A DNA stretch of 64,000 nucleotides, taken from Paenibacillus xylanilyticus (GTDB taxonomy: Bacteria > Bacillota > Bacilli > Paenibacillales > Paenibacillaceae). The notes under the pieces are model-generated. The model searched no databases. It was not told where the DNA came from and saw only the letters and a list, made by a program, of their open reading frames with translations. Both the position numbers and the translations under genes were made by a program. Where the stretch lies: positions 1,003,001 through 1,067,000 of the forward strand of contig NZ_CP044310.1 in the NCBI RefSeq assembly GCF_009664365.1. The letters run 5' to 3'. Shown in pieces: positions 44,796 through 54,433 of the stretch (position 1 is the first letter of the stretch; each line of letters starts with the position of its first letter).

Positions 44796-46568
44796 TCAGG
44801 CTTCTGCAGGTTGTTTCACTTCGAGCTGCAGCAGGGAGAAGCCGTAAGCTTCCAGTTTTACAGATAATCTGTTTTGTTTCGCTTCTATAGAAGTGGTCGT
44901 AAACAGGTCTCGCCAGACGCTTCGATCCGTCAGCGGCAGGTCTATATTGCAAGCTTCGTCACCAGCGTTCAGCACGATGAGGAAACGTTCCCCTGTGGCT
45001 GAATCCACTCGTTCCATTGCAATCACCGGATCTCCAGCTTCGGCATGGAGAATCTTCAACTCGGTGCTACGCAGTGCAGGGTGCTCCTTGCGGAGGGCAA
45101 TCGTCTGCTTAAAGAAGTCGAGAAGCTCAAGATTCTGCTTGGTTTCATCCCACTCCATACATTTGCGGCAGCCAGGATCATATCCGCCATCCAGGCCAAC
45201 TTCGTCTCCGTAATAGATGCAGGGTGCACCTGGGTACGTGAGAAGCAAAGTAACGGCAAGCTTCATCTTGCGGATATCCCCGTCGCACAGGGTGAGCAGT
45301 CTGGGTGTATCATGGCTGCCAAGCAGGTTGAAGGCAACTTCAGTCACAGGCTGGGAGTAGGCTGCGAGCAGCTTGCCGATCTCATTCGCGAAGCCAAGTC
45401 CATCCAGCTTGCCGTGAACTGCATAGTCCAGTACCGAGTTGGTGAATGGGTAGTTCATCACCGCATCGAACTGATCTCCCTGCAGCCACATCAGTGAATC
45501 ATGCCAGATCTCGCCGAGCAAATAGGCGTCAGGCTTGATGGCTTTTACCGTTTGACGGAATTCACGCCAGAACTGATGATCCACCTCGTTGGCAACGTCC
45601 AGTCTCCATCCATCGATGTCCATTTCCTCAATCCAGTACCGCGCCACCTCTAGCAGATAGGCTTTAACCTCGGGATGCTCCGTATTCAGCTTGGGCATAA
45701 GCGGTTCGAAGGCAAAGGTATCGTAGGTCGGTATGCCATCTTCAATGCGTGGCGGCCAATCCCTGATGTAGAACCAGTCCGCATAGGGGGAAGCTGCCCC
45801 GTTCGCCAATACGTCAGCAAAAGGCGGGAACTCTCTGCCCGAATGGTTGAAGACCGCATCAAGCACAACCCGAATGCCGCGCTGATGACAGGCATCCACC
45901 AGCTCTTTCAGCTGTTCATTGGTCCCGAAATGAGGGTCCACCTTCATATAGTCGGCTGTATTGTACTTGTGATTGGTTGTAGCCTCGAACAGCGGGCAGA
46001 AGTAGATTGCATTCACGCCAAGCTGACTCAGATGATCCAGATGATCCAGCACACCCTGCAGATCACCCCCGAAGAAATTAACCGGTGTAGGCTCCCCACC
46101 CCAAGGCTCGGCGTTCTTCGGACTAATGGAAGGATCACCATTCGCATAGCGTTCAGGGAAAATCTGATAAAATACAGCGTCCTTGACCCAGGCAGGCGGT
46201 TCAAAAATGTCGACCGGATTCATAAATGGGAAATCGAAGAATTCCAGCGGATGTTCCGGCAGAGCTTCCTCGAATCCACGTTCGGTCATCCAGACATTTT
46301 TCTCGCCCTCGACCAGCTGGAAGCCGTAACGCAGTCTCCGGTAGGGAGGCTGGGTTTCGACTTCCCAATAATCGAACAGCTCATCCCGGGCGAAGATTCG
46401 CATCGGTGTGTGGGTGATGGTCTGCTCCCAGGCATATTTATCCCCGGTAATGGCAATAACCGCATCCAGATCTCCGCGTTTGGAACGCAGTCGCAGGTGC
46501 ATGGTAGACCGGTCGTAGGCATAGGACCAGTTTAATTTGGGACGATGGTAAATGGCTTCAAGAATCAT
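44796..46568 (-). CDS. Neopullulanase / cyclomaltodextrinase (GH13_20)
   Basis: A 590-residue cytoplasmic hydrolase of cyclodextrins, pullulan and maltodextrins. An N-terminal CBM34-like domain (about 1-125) precedes the GH13 barrel. Catalytic residues are Asp324 (WRLDVANE), Glu353 (LGEIWHD) and Asp420 (GSHDTPR), each four less than the B. stearothermophilus neopullulanase numbers 328/357/424. VKDAVFYQIFPERYANGD and AVFNHSG are further GH13 signatures. No signal peptide, so it acts on imported sugars from the malEFG-like system. It has its own transcript. Confidence 0.95.
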   Translation of the reverse strand: MILEAIYHRPKLNWSYAYDRSTMHLRLRSKRGDLDAVIAITGDKYAWEQTITHTPMRIFARDELFDYWEVETQPPYRRLRYGFQLVEGEKNVWMTERGFEEALPEHPLEFFDFPFMNPVDIFEPPAWVKDAVFYQIFPERYANGDPSISPKNAEPWGGEPTPVNFFGGDLQGVLDHLDHLSQLGVNAIYFCPLFEATTNHKYNTADYMKVDPHFGTNEQLKELVDACHQRGIRVVLDAVFNHSGREFPPFADVLANGAASPYADWFYIRDWPPRIEDGIPTYDTFAFEPLMPKLNTEHPEVKAYLLEVARYWIEEMDIDGWRLDVANEVDHQFWREFRQTVKAIKPDAYLLGEIWHDSLMWLQGDQFDAVMNYPFTNSVLDYAVHGKLDGLGFANEIGKLLAAYSQPVTEVAFNLLGSHDTPRLLTLCDGDIRKMKLAVTLLLTYPGAPCIYYGDEVGLDGGYDPGCRKCMEWDETKQNLELLDFFKQTIALRKEHPALRSTELKILHAEAGDPVIAMERVDSATGERFLIVLNAGDEACNIDLPLTDRSVWRDLFTTTSIEAKQNRLSVKLEAYGFSLLQLEVKQPAEA

Positions 46569-46622
46569 GTTGAATCACTCCTTATACGTTGAAATTCAGA
46601 TGATATTCGGCCATGAAAACGC

Positions 46623-46663
46623 AAAAAAGGCACAACCTCCATTGTTCACGAGGTTGTACCTTT
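46623..46663 (-). terminator. Terminator of the secreted-protein gene
   Basis: On the minus strand AAAGGTACAACCTC / GAGGTTGTGCCTTT with a 10-base loop, then TTTTTT; it lies just before the neopullulanase start. Confidence 0.88.
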
Positions 46664-46814
46664 CGGCAGCATAGCCTTTTGATTATACGGCTATTATACG
46701 AATTATCCCGGCAAAAGAAAACACTTTTTTTTCCTGAAATCTCAATTTATTTAAATAGGAAGGCAGGTGGATGTGAATGCCTCTGCTCGGGCTTTTCGTC
46801 TAAAGTTTGCTTCA

Positions 46815-47393
46815 TTAAAAATCGTAGCCCAGTTCTTGTGCGTAGGCTTGGATTTCTTTTTTGTATTGCTCCAGAATTTTAATGCCTGTGTCAATTTTGG
46901 CATTGCCTTGTTTCAGAAGGGCGCTATTTACTTTGGTTTTGGATACGGATTTCTTGAACAGCAGATAACCTTCAAGCTGTGCATAGCTTCCTTTGATCAG
47001 TTTGTTATGAATTTTTTGCAGCTCTGCGTTCTCTGGCTTGATCTGCTTCAGCATGGACACATACTTGGTGTAATTGGGAACCGCAGTATTGTTCAATTTC
47101 AGGAAGATGGATTTGCGGTTGGCGGATGTAACATACGTGCTGCCAATGGAATCCAGGGCTTTCTTTTCATAAACAGTTGTGCGATCAAGTGCATCCAGGT
47201 AGTTCAGGAAATCTTCCTCTTCAGCGCTAGGAATCGGCTCTTGTTCCGACGTGTCCACTTCCGTGTAGTTATCTTCCGAATATGTAGTGGTGGTGTCTTC
47301 CGCTGCAGCCGCATAGGAACCAGCAGGAGCGAATACCCCGCCCAGCAATACAAAACTCATAATAATCGATAATACCCAAGACCTCTTTTTCAC
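46815..47393 (-). CDS. Secreted helical protein of unknown function
   Basis: A 192-residue protein with a signal peptide (MKKRSWVLSIIMSFVLLGG, cleavage probably after SYAAA) and a mature part that is acidic, then helical and lysine-rich. No cysteine lipobox. I do not recognise a family. Its terminator is clear, and its position near glycan-active enzymes gives no firm clue. Confidence 0.8.
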   Translation of the reverse strand: MKKRSWVLSIIMSFVLLGGVFAPAGSYAAAAEDTTTTYSEDNYTEVDTSEQEPIPSAEEEDFLNYLDALDRTTVYEKKALDSIGSTYVTSANRKSIFLKLNNTAVPNYTKYVSMLKQIKPENAELQKIHNKLIKGSYAQLEGYLLFKKSVSKTKVNSALLKQGNAKIDTGIKILEQYKKEIQAYAQELGYDF

Positions 47394-47806
47394 GTTACAT
47401 GTCCCCTATCTATAGATGTGATTTTATTCCAAGGGATAATCTAACATAGGATTACAAGAAATTACAGGAATAGTTTTACAAATATTTGGAGATCGGCGTT
47501 GTTTGCTTCAATTTGAATCGTTAGACTGATACTTCATATAGGTATAAAGGAATATCCATATGTTCAAATATGAACGCTCAGCTGAACATGTGTAGAGGCC
47601 ATCAGGCACCCATAAAATTCTAATGTGGATTGTTCATATAATCTCACCAAAAAATGCATGAAATTAACGTACATAGAAACCATCAGATGATATAATCGGT
47701 TGGAGTATTCATGTCACGTCGAACCGTTTTTCGAAAAGGTTATCGGCGAAAGTCGTCATTGTAATGTAACCGCAATCATAAATACACACAGAAAGTGAGA
47801 ATAGCG
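47394..47806 (+). promoter_or_regulatory. Intergenic region upstream of the GH2 gene
   Basis: The only features I see are a TATAAT box at 47691-47696 without a clear -35, and an imperfect palindrome AACCGTTTTTCGAAAAGGTT at 47722-47741 just downstream, which could be an operator. Nothing else in the 413 bases looks functional. Confidence 0.4.
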
Positions 47807-50800
47807 ATGAACCAGAAAAAGCTTTTTAATGATGGGTGGCAATTTGCGAAAACCAAACTGGATGTTACGGACCCTGCGGGACTGGCATTCGAGCCTGTGG
47901 AGCTTCCTCATGATTGGCTGATCTATAATACGCTCGACCTGTACGAAGACAGCATTGGGTGGTACCGCAGGACATTCCCGTACACGAAGGATGATCAGCA
48001 GCTTCTGCTTTGTTTTGATGGCGTTTACATGAACTCTTCCGTATATGTGAACGGCCAGCTGGTCGGGGAGTGGAAATATGGCTATTCCGCGTTTGAACAT
48101 GAAATCACGGATGCTTTGGTGGAAGGTGATAATGAAATTATTGTAAAAGTGGTGCATCAGAGTCCGAACAGCAGATGGTATTCCGGAGCCGGAATTTATC
48201 GCAATGTATGGCTCAAAACGAGAGACCGCAATCATATCGTGACGGATGGTATCTACGTATCCATCAAGCAGCAGCCAGAGGGCTGGCAGGTTGAACTGGA
48301 TACGGAGCTGAATATCGATCAGAACGCACAGCTTGTGCATACGATCCGATATGCGGGTCAGGTTATTGCGACTAATACTGCGGAGGTTACGGCTGCTGCA
48401 GGTGGAGATACAGAAGTAACGGATCGTCAGCAGATCGTGGTGGAGAACCCAAAACTGTGGAGCACGGATGAACCGAATCTGTATGAACTGGTTACGGAAC
48501 TGCAAGTGGTGCATGCGGACCAGCATGCACAGACGCTTGAATCGGTATCGCAGCGAATTGGCTTCAGGGACATCCAGCTCGATCCGAACGAAGGCTTCCA
48601 TCTGAACGGGGTCAAGATGAAAATGAACGGCGTGTGTGAACACCATGACCTGGGCGCACTGGGGGCGGCTTTCAACCTGACGGCACTTCGCAGAAGGTTC
48701 AACCTGCTGCGGGAGATGGGCGTCAATGCGATCCGGACCGCGCACAATATGCCTGCCAAGGAGTTGATGGAGCTCGCAGATGAGATGGGAATGCTGATCG
48801 TTTCGGAAGCCTTCGACATGTGGGAAAGATCCAAGACGCCTTATGACTATGCGAGATTTTTCCCGGAATGGGCGCACACGGATGTGAAAAGCTGGGTGAA
48901 GCGTGACCGCAACCATCCAAGTCTGGTCATGTGGAGTATCGGGAATGAAATCTATGATACCCATGCGGATGAACGGGGACAGGAAGTAACACGAATGCTG
49001 ATGGAGTATGTACTGGAATTCGATCCAAAAGGCAACGCAGGCGTAACCATCGGTTCCAACTACATGCCTTGGGAAAATGCGCAAAAATGCGCGGATATCG
49101 TGAAGCTGGCAGGCTACAACTATGCGGAGAAATATTACGACAAGCATCACGAGGAGCACCCGGACTGGATCATCTACGGTAGTGAAACATCATCTGTGGT
49201 GCAGAGCCGCGGGATCTATCACTTCCCGTTCGAGCAATCCATCCTGGCAGATGATGACGAGCAGTGCTCCGCACTGGGCAACAGTACGACAAGCTGGGGT
49301 GCGAAGTCTGCAGAATACTGCATTTTAGCGGAAAGGGATCGACCGTATTCACTGGGGCAATTCCTGTGGACGGGGTTCGATTATATCGGAGAGCCGACGC
49401 CATACCATACGAAGAATTCATATTTTGGACAGCTGGACACGGCAACGTTCCCCAAAGACTCCTACTACATCTATCAAGCAGCCTGGACCGATTACAAAAC
49501 AAGCCCGATGGTGCACCTGTTCCCTTACTGGGATTTCAGCCCTGGTCAGCTGATTGATGTACGCGTGTGCAGTAATGCGCCGAAAATCGAATTGCAGCTG
49601 AACGGCAACACGATCGGCACGTATGATATTGATCATGCGAACGGAACCCAGCTGGTTGGCTGGTGGAAAGTGCCGTATGAAGAGGGCGAGCTGAAAGCGA
49701 TCGCCTATGATGAGAACGGGGAAATTATCGCAACGGATGTACAGCGATCTTATACGGACGCACAGAAGGTTCGTCTGCAAGCAGATAAAGAGCAGCTGCA
49801 AGCGAATGGAACTGATCTTATTTTCGTGGAAATTCAAGTGGAAGATGAAGCAGGCAATCCCGTGCAAAATGCAAACAATCGTGTACAAGTTAAGGTGACT
49901 GGTGCAGGACGACTGCTTGGTCTGGATAACGGGGACAGCACGGACTATGATCCGTACAAAGGTCTGAGCAGAAGATTGTTCAGCGGCAAGCTGATGGCAA
50001 TCATCGGGGCAACACATGAACCGGGCAGCATCCGGATCGAAGTAACCTCCGAAGGACTCCAGGGTGCAGCAGCCGAGTTTGAATCGAAGGCAGTGGATAG
50101 CGAAGTCATGAGTGCGTCCGCATCCGTTGCGACTCAAGGACAAACCGTGTTAACCGAGAACGAAGAACGTCCAGTCCTCACCGGACATGTGCAAGAGATT
50201 CCTTTGCGAAAAATCGAGATTATCAGTGAAGCCGGGCAAGCCTTCGATCCGTCGATCCAGGAGATGGTGGTTACCGCCAAGCTGTATCCTGAGAACACGT
50301 CGTACCGTGACATTGAATGGGCTGTGGTCAACGATGCCGGTATTGAGTCCAACATTGCAAAGGTCGAAGCGAACGGTCTGGAAGTACGCGTATCAGCGTT
50401 GGGTGATGGCGAATTCCGCCTTCGTGCAACGAGCAGCAATGGTACGGACAAAACCAAGCTGATCTCGCAGCTTGAATTCAAAGCAACGGGTCTGGGCACA
50501 GCCTACAAAGATCCGTACGGCTTCATTACTGGTGGATTGTACGATTACACCAAAGGCGATGTCGGTAACGGCAACGAACGCGGTGTAGCGACAAGTCGTG
50601 ATGGGGAGACGCATGTCGGATTCCGCAATATCGACTTCGGACCGTACGGCTCCGATACCATTACGATTCCGATCTTTGCACTGTCGAGCGAGGATTATTT
50701 CCTGCAAATCTGGGAGGGTATGCCGGATGAAGAGGGCAGCACGCTGCTGGCTGACGTGGTTTACCAGAAGGAATCCAGATGGAATGTGTATCAGGAAGAG

Positions 50801-51265
50801 ACGTACCAGCTGTCCAAGCGGCTGAGCGGCATTACGTCGATCTGTTTTGTACTGAAGCAGAAGATTCATATCAAGGGCTTCTCGTTCGAGCGTCAGAGTC
50901 GTGCATTTGAGCAAAATACAGCCGTTTCATGCGACCATCTCTACGGCGATACGTTCTCGATCCAAGATGAGTATGTAGAGGGGATCGGTAACAACGTGTC
51001 ACTGGAGTTCGAAAACATGGACTTTACGGCAGAAGGCACGTCGAAGCTCGTCATCTATGGCCGTTCACCGATTGATAAGAACACGATTCATATCCGCTTC
51101 GCAGGCGAAGCTGGACAGAGCAATCAGCTGGTTGAGTTCATGCACTCGGAAGGGTATGAAGAGCGGGTGTTTGAGCTTGAACAGGTATCAGGCGTGCAAA
51201 AAGTGACCTTTATCTTCCTGCCGGGAAGTCAGTTTGACTTCGGATGGTTCCGGTTTGAGAAGTAA
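47807..51265 (+). CDS. Large GH2 glycosidase (beta-galactosidase-like)
   Basis: A 1152-residue enzyme, started at the ATG eight bases after AAGTGAG. Domains run: sugar-binding jelly roll (about 1-150), Ig-like domain, TIM barrel with acid/base Glu381 (WSIGNEIYD) and nucleophile Glu460 (YGSETSSVV), then Ig-like domains with DUF4982-like character, and a C-terminal carbohydrate-binding-like sandwich (about 890-1152). HDWLIYNTLDLYEDSIGWYR and RWYSGAGIYRNVWL are GH2 signatures. No signal peptide. Beta-galactosidase is most likely, but related GH2 specificities are possible. Confidence 0.9.
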   Translation: MNQKKLFNDGWQFAKTKLDVTDPAGLAFEPVELPHDWLIYNTLDLYEDSIGWYRRTFPYTKDDQQLLLCFDGVYMNSSVYVNGQLVGEWKYGYSAFEHEITDALVEGDNEIIVKVVHQSPNSRWYSGAGIYRNVWLKTRDRNHIVTDGIYVSIKQQPEGWQVELDTELNIDQNAQLVHTIRYAGQVIATNTAEVTAAAGGDTEVTDRQQIVVENPKLWSTDEPNLYELVTELQVVHADQHAQTLESVSQRIGFRDIQLDPNEGFHLNGVKMKMNGVCEHHDLGALGAAFNLTALRRRFNLLREMGVNAIRTAHNMPAKELMELADEMGMLIVSEAFDMWERSKTPYDYARFFPEWAHTDVKSWVKRDRNHPSLVMWSIGNEIYDTHADERGQEVTRMLMEYVLEFDPKGNAGVTIGSNYMPWENAQKCADIVKLAGYNYAEKYYDKHHEEHPDWIIYGSETSSVVQSRGIYHFPFEQSILADDDEQCSALGNSTTSWGAKSAEYCILAERDRPYSLGQFLWTGFDYIGEPTPYHTKNSYFGQLDTATFPKDSYYIYQAAWTDYKTSPMVHLFPYWDFSPGQLIDVRVCSNAPKIELQLNGNTIGTYDIDHANGTQLVGWWKVPYEEGELKAIAYDENGEIIATDVQRSYTDAQKVRLQADKEQLQANGTDLIFVEIQVEDEAGNPVQNANNRVQVKVTGAGRLLGLDNGDSTDYDPYKGLSRRLFSGKLMAIIGATHEPGSIRIEVTSEGLQGAAAEFESKAVDSEVMSASASVATQGQTVLTENEERPVLTGHVQEIPLRKIEIISEAGQAFDPSIQEMVVTAKLYPENTSYRDIEWAVVNDAGIESNIAKVEANGLEVRVSALGDGEFRLRATSSNGTDKTKLISQLEFKATGLGTAYKDPYGFITGGLYDYTKGDVGNGNERGVATSRDGETHVGFRNIDFGPYGSDTITIPIFALSSEDYFLQIWEGMPDEEGSTLLADVVYQKESRWNVYQEETYQLSKRLSGITSICFVLKQKIHIKGFSFERQSRAFEQNTAVSCDHLYGDTFSIQDEYVEGIGNNVSLEFENMDFTAEGTSKLVIYGRSPIDKNTIHIRFAGEAGQSNQLVEFMHSEGYEERVFELEQVSGVQKVTFIFLPGSQFDFGWFRFEK

Positions 51266-51332
51266 GTGGTTTTAAGAGATACACGGCCTTATAGTAGAGT
51301 AAATTTTTTAAAATAAACTATATAAGTAAATT

Positions 51333-51398
51333 AAATCCCCTTCAAACTGTGTGATTTAAGTTCAAATGAACCTTAACCGCACGCGTGAAGGGGATTTT
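51333..51398. terminator. Branched terminator between the GH2 gene and a convergent gene
   Basis: Outer arms AAATCCCCTTCA / TGAAGGGGATTT, with inner stems GTGTG / CGCAC and TTAAGTTCA / TGAACCTTAA. The flanks carry T runs in both directions, which suits the converging genes. Confidence 0.8.
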
Positions 51399-51426
51399 GG
51401 TATGTAACCTATTTGAGCGCGAATGT

Positions 51427-51873
51427 CTAACGGTATTGTTCCGCACGTATAGAGAGGTCCATGTCATGCCCTATTCTGCTGTAGATGTATACCTTGACAC
51501 TAGTGTCCTGTAAGGCAAGGAGATTCACGGTCTTTTCACTGTTTTTGCTGATCGTGGTCTCCATAGGTTCACTGTACTCGTCGACATACAGGTTCATATA
51601 CATGGGATGATTACTATGATTTTCAATGATAATGTCGGCAAGTGTTCCATTGTCAGCAACCATCGTGAAGCTGCTGGTGTATGCTGTACGGCCTTGATGA
51701 TGAGTCTCAAGGATGAGCAGAGCATTCGGATCCGGCTTTACTGATTCTTCTGCAGCATTGACCGCCATGGATGACGGTTCAGCGGGGGCTTTTCCTTTCG
51801 CATCCAATGTACTAACGGGCATGAGCAGGACAGAGAAAACGATACCTGCACCCATGATCTTTTTTAACCGCAT
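51427..51873 (-). CDS. Small secreted protein
   Basis: A 148-residue protein started at the ATG nine bases after AGGAGG rather than at an upstream codon. It has a signal peptide (MRLKKIMGAGIVFSVLLMPV, cleavage near LDAKG) and a mature beta-rich domain (ADIIIENHSNHPMYMNLYVD) that looks like a cell-surface beta sandwich. No family name. It lies 38 bases after the RCC1-repeat gene and is probably co-transcribed. Confidence 0.75.
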   Translation of the reverse strand: MRLKKIMGAGIVFSVLLMPVSTLDAKGKAPAEPSSMAVNAAEESVKPDPNALLILETHHQGRTAYTSSFTMVADNGTLADIIIENHSNHPMYMNLYVDEYSEPMETTISKNSEKTVNLLALQDTSVKVYIYSRIGHDMDLSIRAEQYR

Positions 51874-51911
51874 TGTAATAATCCTCCTGTACATAATGAA
51901 TGATCTCGTTG

Positions 51912-53453
51912 CTACGTATCACTTTGGATCGTCAGTTTGCTTGTCTCTTCATCCCATTTCAAAGTAAGTCCCAAGGCCTCGAATATTTCAAAGGGAACAG
52001 TGGTCGCACCTGAGTAATTACCTATTGGTTCTGGTAATGAAATGGATTGAGTTGTAGTGGAAGAGGTGGATTTCACCGTGGCCTCCGTCTCGTTGGGACG
52101 GATTGTGACGGTACGATCTTCATATTGCAATGAATAAGCTTTGGCTATTCCGTTTACCTGGTTCCTCTCAAATGTTGCCCCAATTGCTTCGGATACGGCT
52201 CTGACGGGAAGTTGGACGGTATATTGGGTTTGGACTGCCGAATACGTGGACTGGAGCAGCTCATCGTTGATATAAACATCGATGCCCAGCTTGGCCTGAA
52301 CGGGTTGGTAAACCATGCCTCCAGATGATGTTGCAGGTGCTCCAGCCTCCTGATACTTGTCACCTCCCCAACCCCAGACGGTTCCATTGGCGGATAAGGC
52401 AAGACTGTGGTGATACCCTGCCGAAATATCGGTAATACCCGACAGATGCTTAACTCTGCCTTCTTTGCCTGTAACCGTCCTTCCGTAGCTGTACACCTCA
52501 CCCGAAGTGGTTAACAGCAGGATATATTGCGAATTCCCGTCCATCTGCTTCACCTTGAGGTCGTCATGCAGAAGAACTGGTTTGCCCTTTTCCCCCAGGC
52601 CCCACACTTTCCCGTTCTTGTCCAGTACAAGAAGGGAGGTATCTGTGCTTGTGATCGATGATATGTTGGACAGACCCTTTAACTTGGCTGGTTTGGAAGG
52701 GGGTTTATCTGGTTGATTTGGTTCATTCCATGTCCACAGGGAGCCATCTTTCTTCAAGGCATAGCCTAGTTGGCCCGATGATCCTACCTGAATGATGTCT
52801 TTCAATCCGCTTATTGCGTGTGGACGATGTACTTCAGAATGGTTTTCTTCAGTTCCTGGGCGCTGCCATGACATAACTGTACCATTCCGGAGAAGGGCGA
52901 TATTGAAAGAACCAGTCACCACATCCTTCGCAGAGGAAATGCCTTCGACTTGGTAGGGGAGTGTACCAGCGCCCCATTCCCACACGGTACCATCTGCCTG
53001 AACCGCTGCGTTAATTCCACTTCCTGCGGCTGAAATAGCTATAACATTCGAAATCCCCGGAATGCGAATGGGACTGGACGTATGGCGGTAACGGATGTCT
53101 TCACTGACACCAAGCTCTCCGAACATATTGCGACCCCAAGCCCAGACGGAACCGTCACTTCGCAGTGCGATTGTATAATAACGAGCTCCCTCCACAGCGG
53201 TATATGTAAGTCTGTTTTCTGTGGTTGCCGCGGTGGTATGGAACGCAGATGTACTGCTGGGAGGCAGCGGAGTTGTTGCTGCGTATGATATTGAGCCATG
53301 GCCCAGCCCCGTTAATAGGGTTGTGGTCAACCAAGTAGAAGCGACCGCCAGCCGCCATCTACGAGCGGGTTTACCTTTTACAGGGGGATCGGGTGGTATG
53401 AAGGAGGTTTGTTCTGGATTAGTTCTATGATCAGATGGCTCCGGCCAGCTCAT
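51912..53453 (-). CDS. Secreted RCC1-repeat protein with copper-amine-oxidase-N-like domain
   Basis: A 513-residue protein. An N-terminal cytoplasmic stretch and a membrane segment (about 33-57) form a signal anchor. Residues 85-390 hold RCC1-type repeats recognisable by RSDGSVWAWGRN, ADGTVWEWG, KDGSLWTWN and ANGTVWGWGGD. The C-terminal 110 residues follow the copper amine oxidase N-terminal-like pattern (LPVRAVSEAIGATFE, IFEALGLTLKWDEETSKLTI), common in Paenibacillus surface proteins. The role is probably protein or cell-wall interaction. It is the first gene of a two-gene unit. Confidence 0.85.
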   Translation of the reverse strand: MSWPEPSDHRTNPEQTSFIPPDPPVKGKPARRWRLAVASTWLTTTLLTGLGHGSISYAATTPLPPSSTSAFHTTAATTENRLTYTAVEGARYYTIALRSDGSVWAWGRNMFGELGVSEDIRYRHTSSPIRIPGISNVIAISAAGSGINAAVQADGTVWEWGAGTLPYQVEGISSAKDVVTGSFNIALLRNGTVMSWQRPGTEENHSEVHRPHAISGLKDIIQVGSSGQLGYALKKDGSLWTWNEPNQPDKPPSKPAKLKGLSNISSITSTDTSLLVLDKNGKVWGLGEKGKPVLLHDDLKVKQMDGNSQYILLLTTSGEVYSYGRTVTGKEGRVKHLSGITDISAGYHHSLALSANGTVWGWGGDKYQEAGAPATSSGGMVYQPVQAKLGIDVYINDELLQSTYSAVQTQYTVQLPVRAVSEAIGATFERNQVNGIAKAYSLQYEDRTVTIRPNETEATVKSTSSTTTQSISLPEPIGNYSGATTVPFEIFEALGLTLKWDEETSKLTIQSDT

Positions 53454-53630
53454 GAAATTGCCTCTTTTTCGAGTGGGTTAGGGGACTGCTGTTTTTCTAC
53501 CTTTCTAAACGCTCTTGGGAGTGATGAAGTTACAGAGAAATGATAAAATTCCTATATATTGAAAATGTTTTTACATCTAGCTATGTCAATCGATGGACAA
53601 TTCTGGTAAGGGAGAAAAGGAGGATGAACG

Positions 53631-54110
53631 ATGAAGTTTAGTGAAGATGTACTATGGAATCAACTGCAGGATGTGAGGCAATTTACGCTAGAAGTGTGCG
53701 ACTCTGTGGATGAAGGACAGGTTCATGATGTACCGAAGGGATTCAATAACTCCATTCTGTGGAATGTGGGACACATCATTCTGGACCAGGATATGTGGTT
53801 TCATTATCTCATTGCTGATGACTCGGAAGTGCCTGCGGACTATGCAAAGTTCTTCGGTTATGGGACAAGCCCGGCAACGTGGGATGGTACACCCCCATCC
53901 TGGACTGAATTGATGGAGCGTCTAAGGGCGCAACCAGACCAATTGAAAAACAAATTCACAGGTCGTCTGGAAGAGCCGCTGCTCCGTGAGAGCGAGTTAG
54001 GCATGAGTACAATTGGCGAAGTGATTCCCCGTACGCTCTATCATGAGTGGTACCATCTGGGGTACATTCAATCTATTCGCAGATGTCTGAGTGTATCTTC
54101 AGTGGGTTGA
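53631..54110 (+). CDS. DinB-family protein
   Basis: A 159-residue four-helix protein of the DinB/YfiT superfamily, behind AAAAGGAGGATG. Metal-binding histidines are in NVGHIIL and in the HEWYHLG pair, the arrangement in bacillithiol- or mycothiol-linked transferases, so a thiol-dependent transferase is possible. The exact reaction is not known. Confidence 0.85.
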   Translation: MKFSEDVLWNQLQDVRQFTLEVCDSVDEGQVHDVPKGFNNSILWNVGHIILDQDMWFHYLIADDSEVPADYAKFFGYGTSPATWDGTPPSWTELMERLRAQPDQLKNKFTGRLEEPLLRESELGMSTIGEVIPRTLYHEWYHLGYIQSIRRCLSVSSVG

Positions 54111-54113
54111 GGC

Positions 54114-54341
54114 CTATATATAAAATTGTGGATGGGAAAAGCCTTGGAATAGACAATAAGAAAGAGTTAACTCATGGTGATCATGAATTAACTCTTTTTC
54201 AGTTCCAGTGTATATGGAGAGTGAGTGCTGTTCCGGAGGTGCTGACTCGTCAGACACTTCAACTGCAAAGTACAGTATGATGGGGAGAATGAGCACAATA
54301 AGGCCTATGATTATAGCTATGATGATACTTCTTTTGTTCAA
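54114..54341 (-). CDS. Small membrane protein, possibly extended by read-through
   Basis: A 75-residue protein starting at TTG nine bases after AAGGAG. One hydrophobic segment (about residues 5-27) is followed by a short extracellular part. The last 25 residues (from about ELIHDHHELTL) are encoded by the hairpin at 54161, so the original gene may have ended earlier and lost its stop. Real at the N-terminus, doubtful at the end. Confidence 0.45.
   Translation of the reverse strand: MNKRSIIIAIIIGLIVLILPIILYFAVEVSDESAPPEQHSLSIYTGTEKELIHDHHELTLSYCLFQGFSHPQFYI
54161..54201 (+). terminator. Terminator-like hairpin after the DinB gene
   Basis: A 10-bp stem AAAGAGTTAA / TTAACTCTTT with a 17-base loop, then TT. 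It overlaps the 3' end of the minus-strand small membrane gene. Confidence 0.7.
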
Positions 54342-54433
54342 ATGGATAGGCTCCTTTCTGGTAAAGATATTTTTAACTTTTTGGAATTATAATATAAGAT
54401 TAACCAATCTATAAGTTTGGAGGGTGTTTGGTT

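Noticed and set aside
47756-49159. A 467-codon open frame on the minus strand within the GH2 gene
   Set aside because: It is antisense to a clear GH2 catalytic region, has no ribosome binding site and an implausible composition rich in His, Arg and Ile; a shadow of codon bias.
49418-50143. A 241-codon open frame opposite the 3' half of the GH2 gene
   Set aside because: Antisense shadow without a ribosome binding site or family resemblance.
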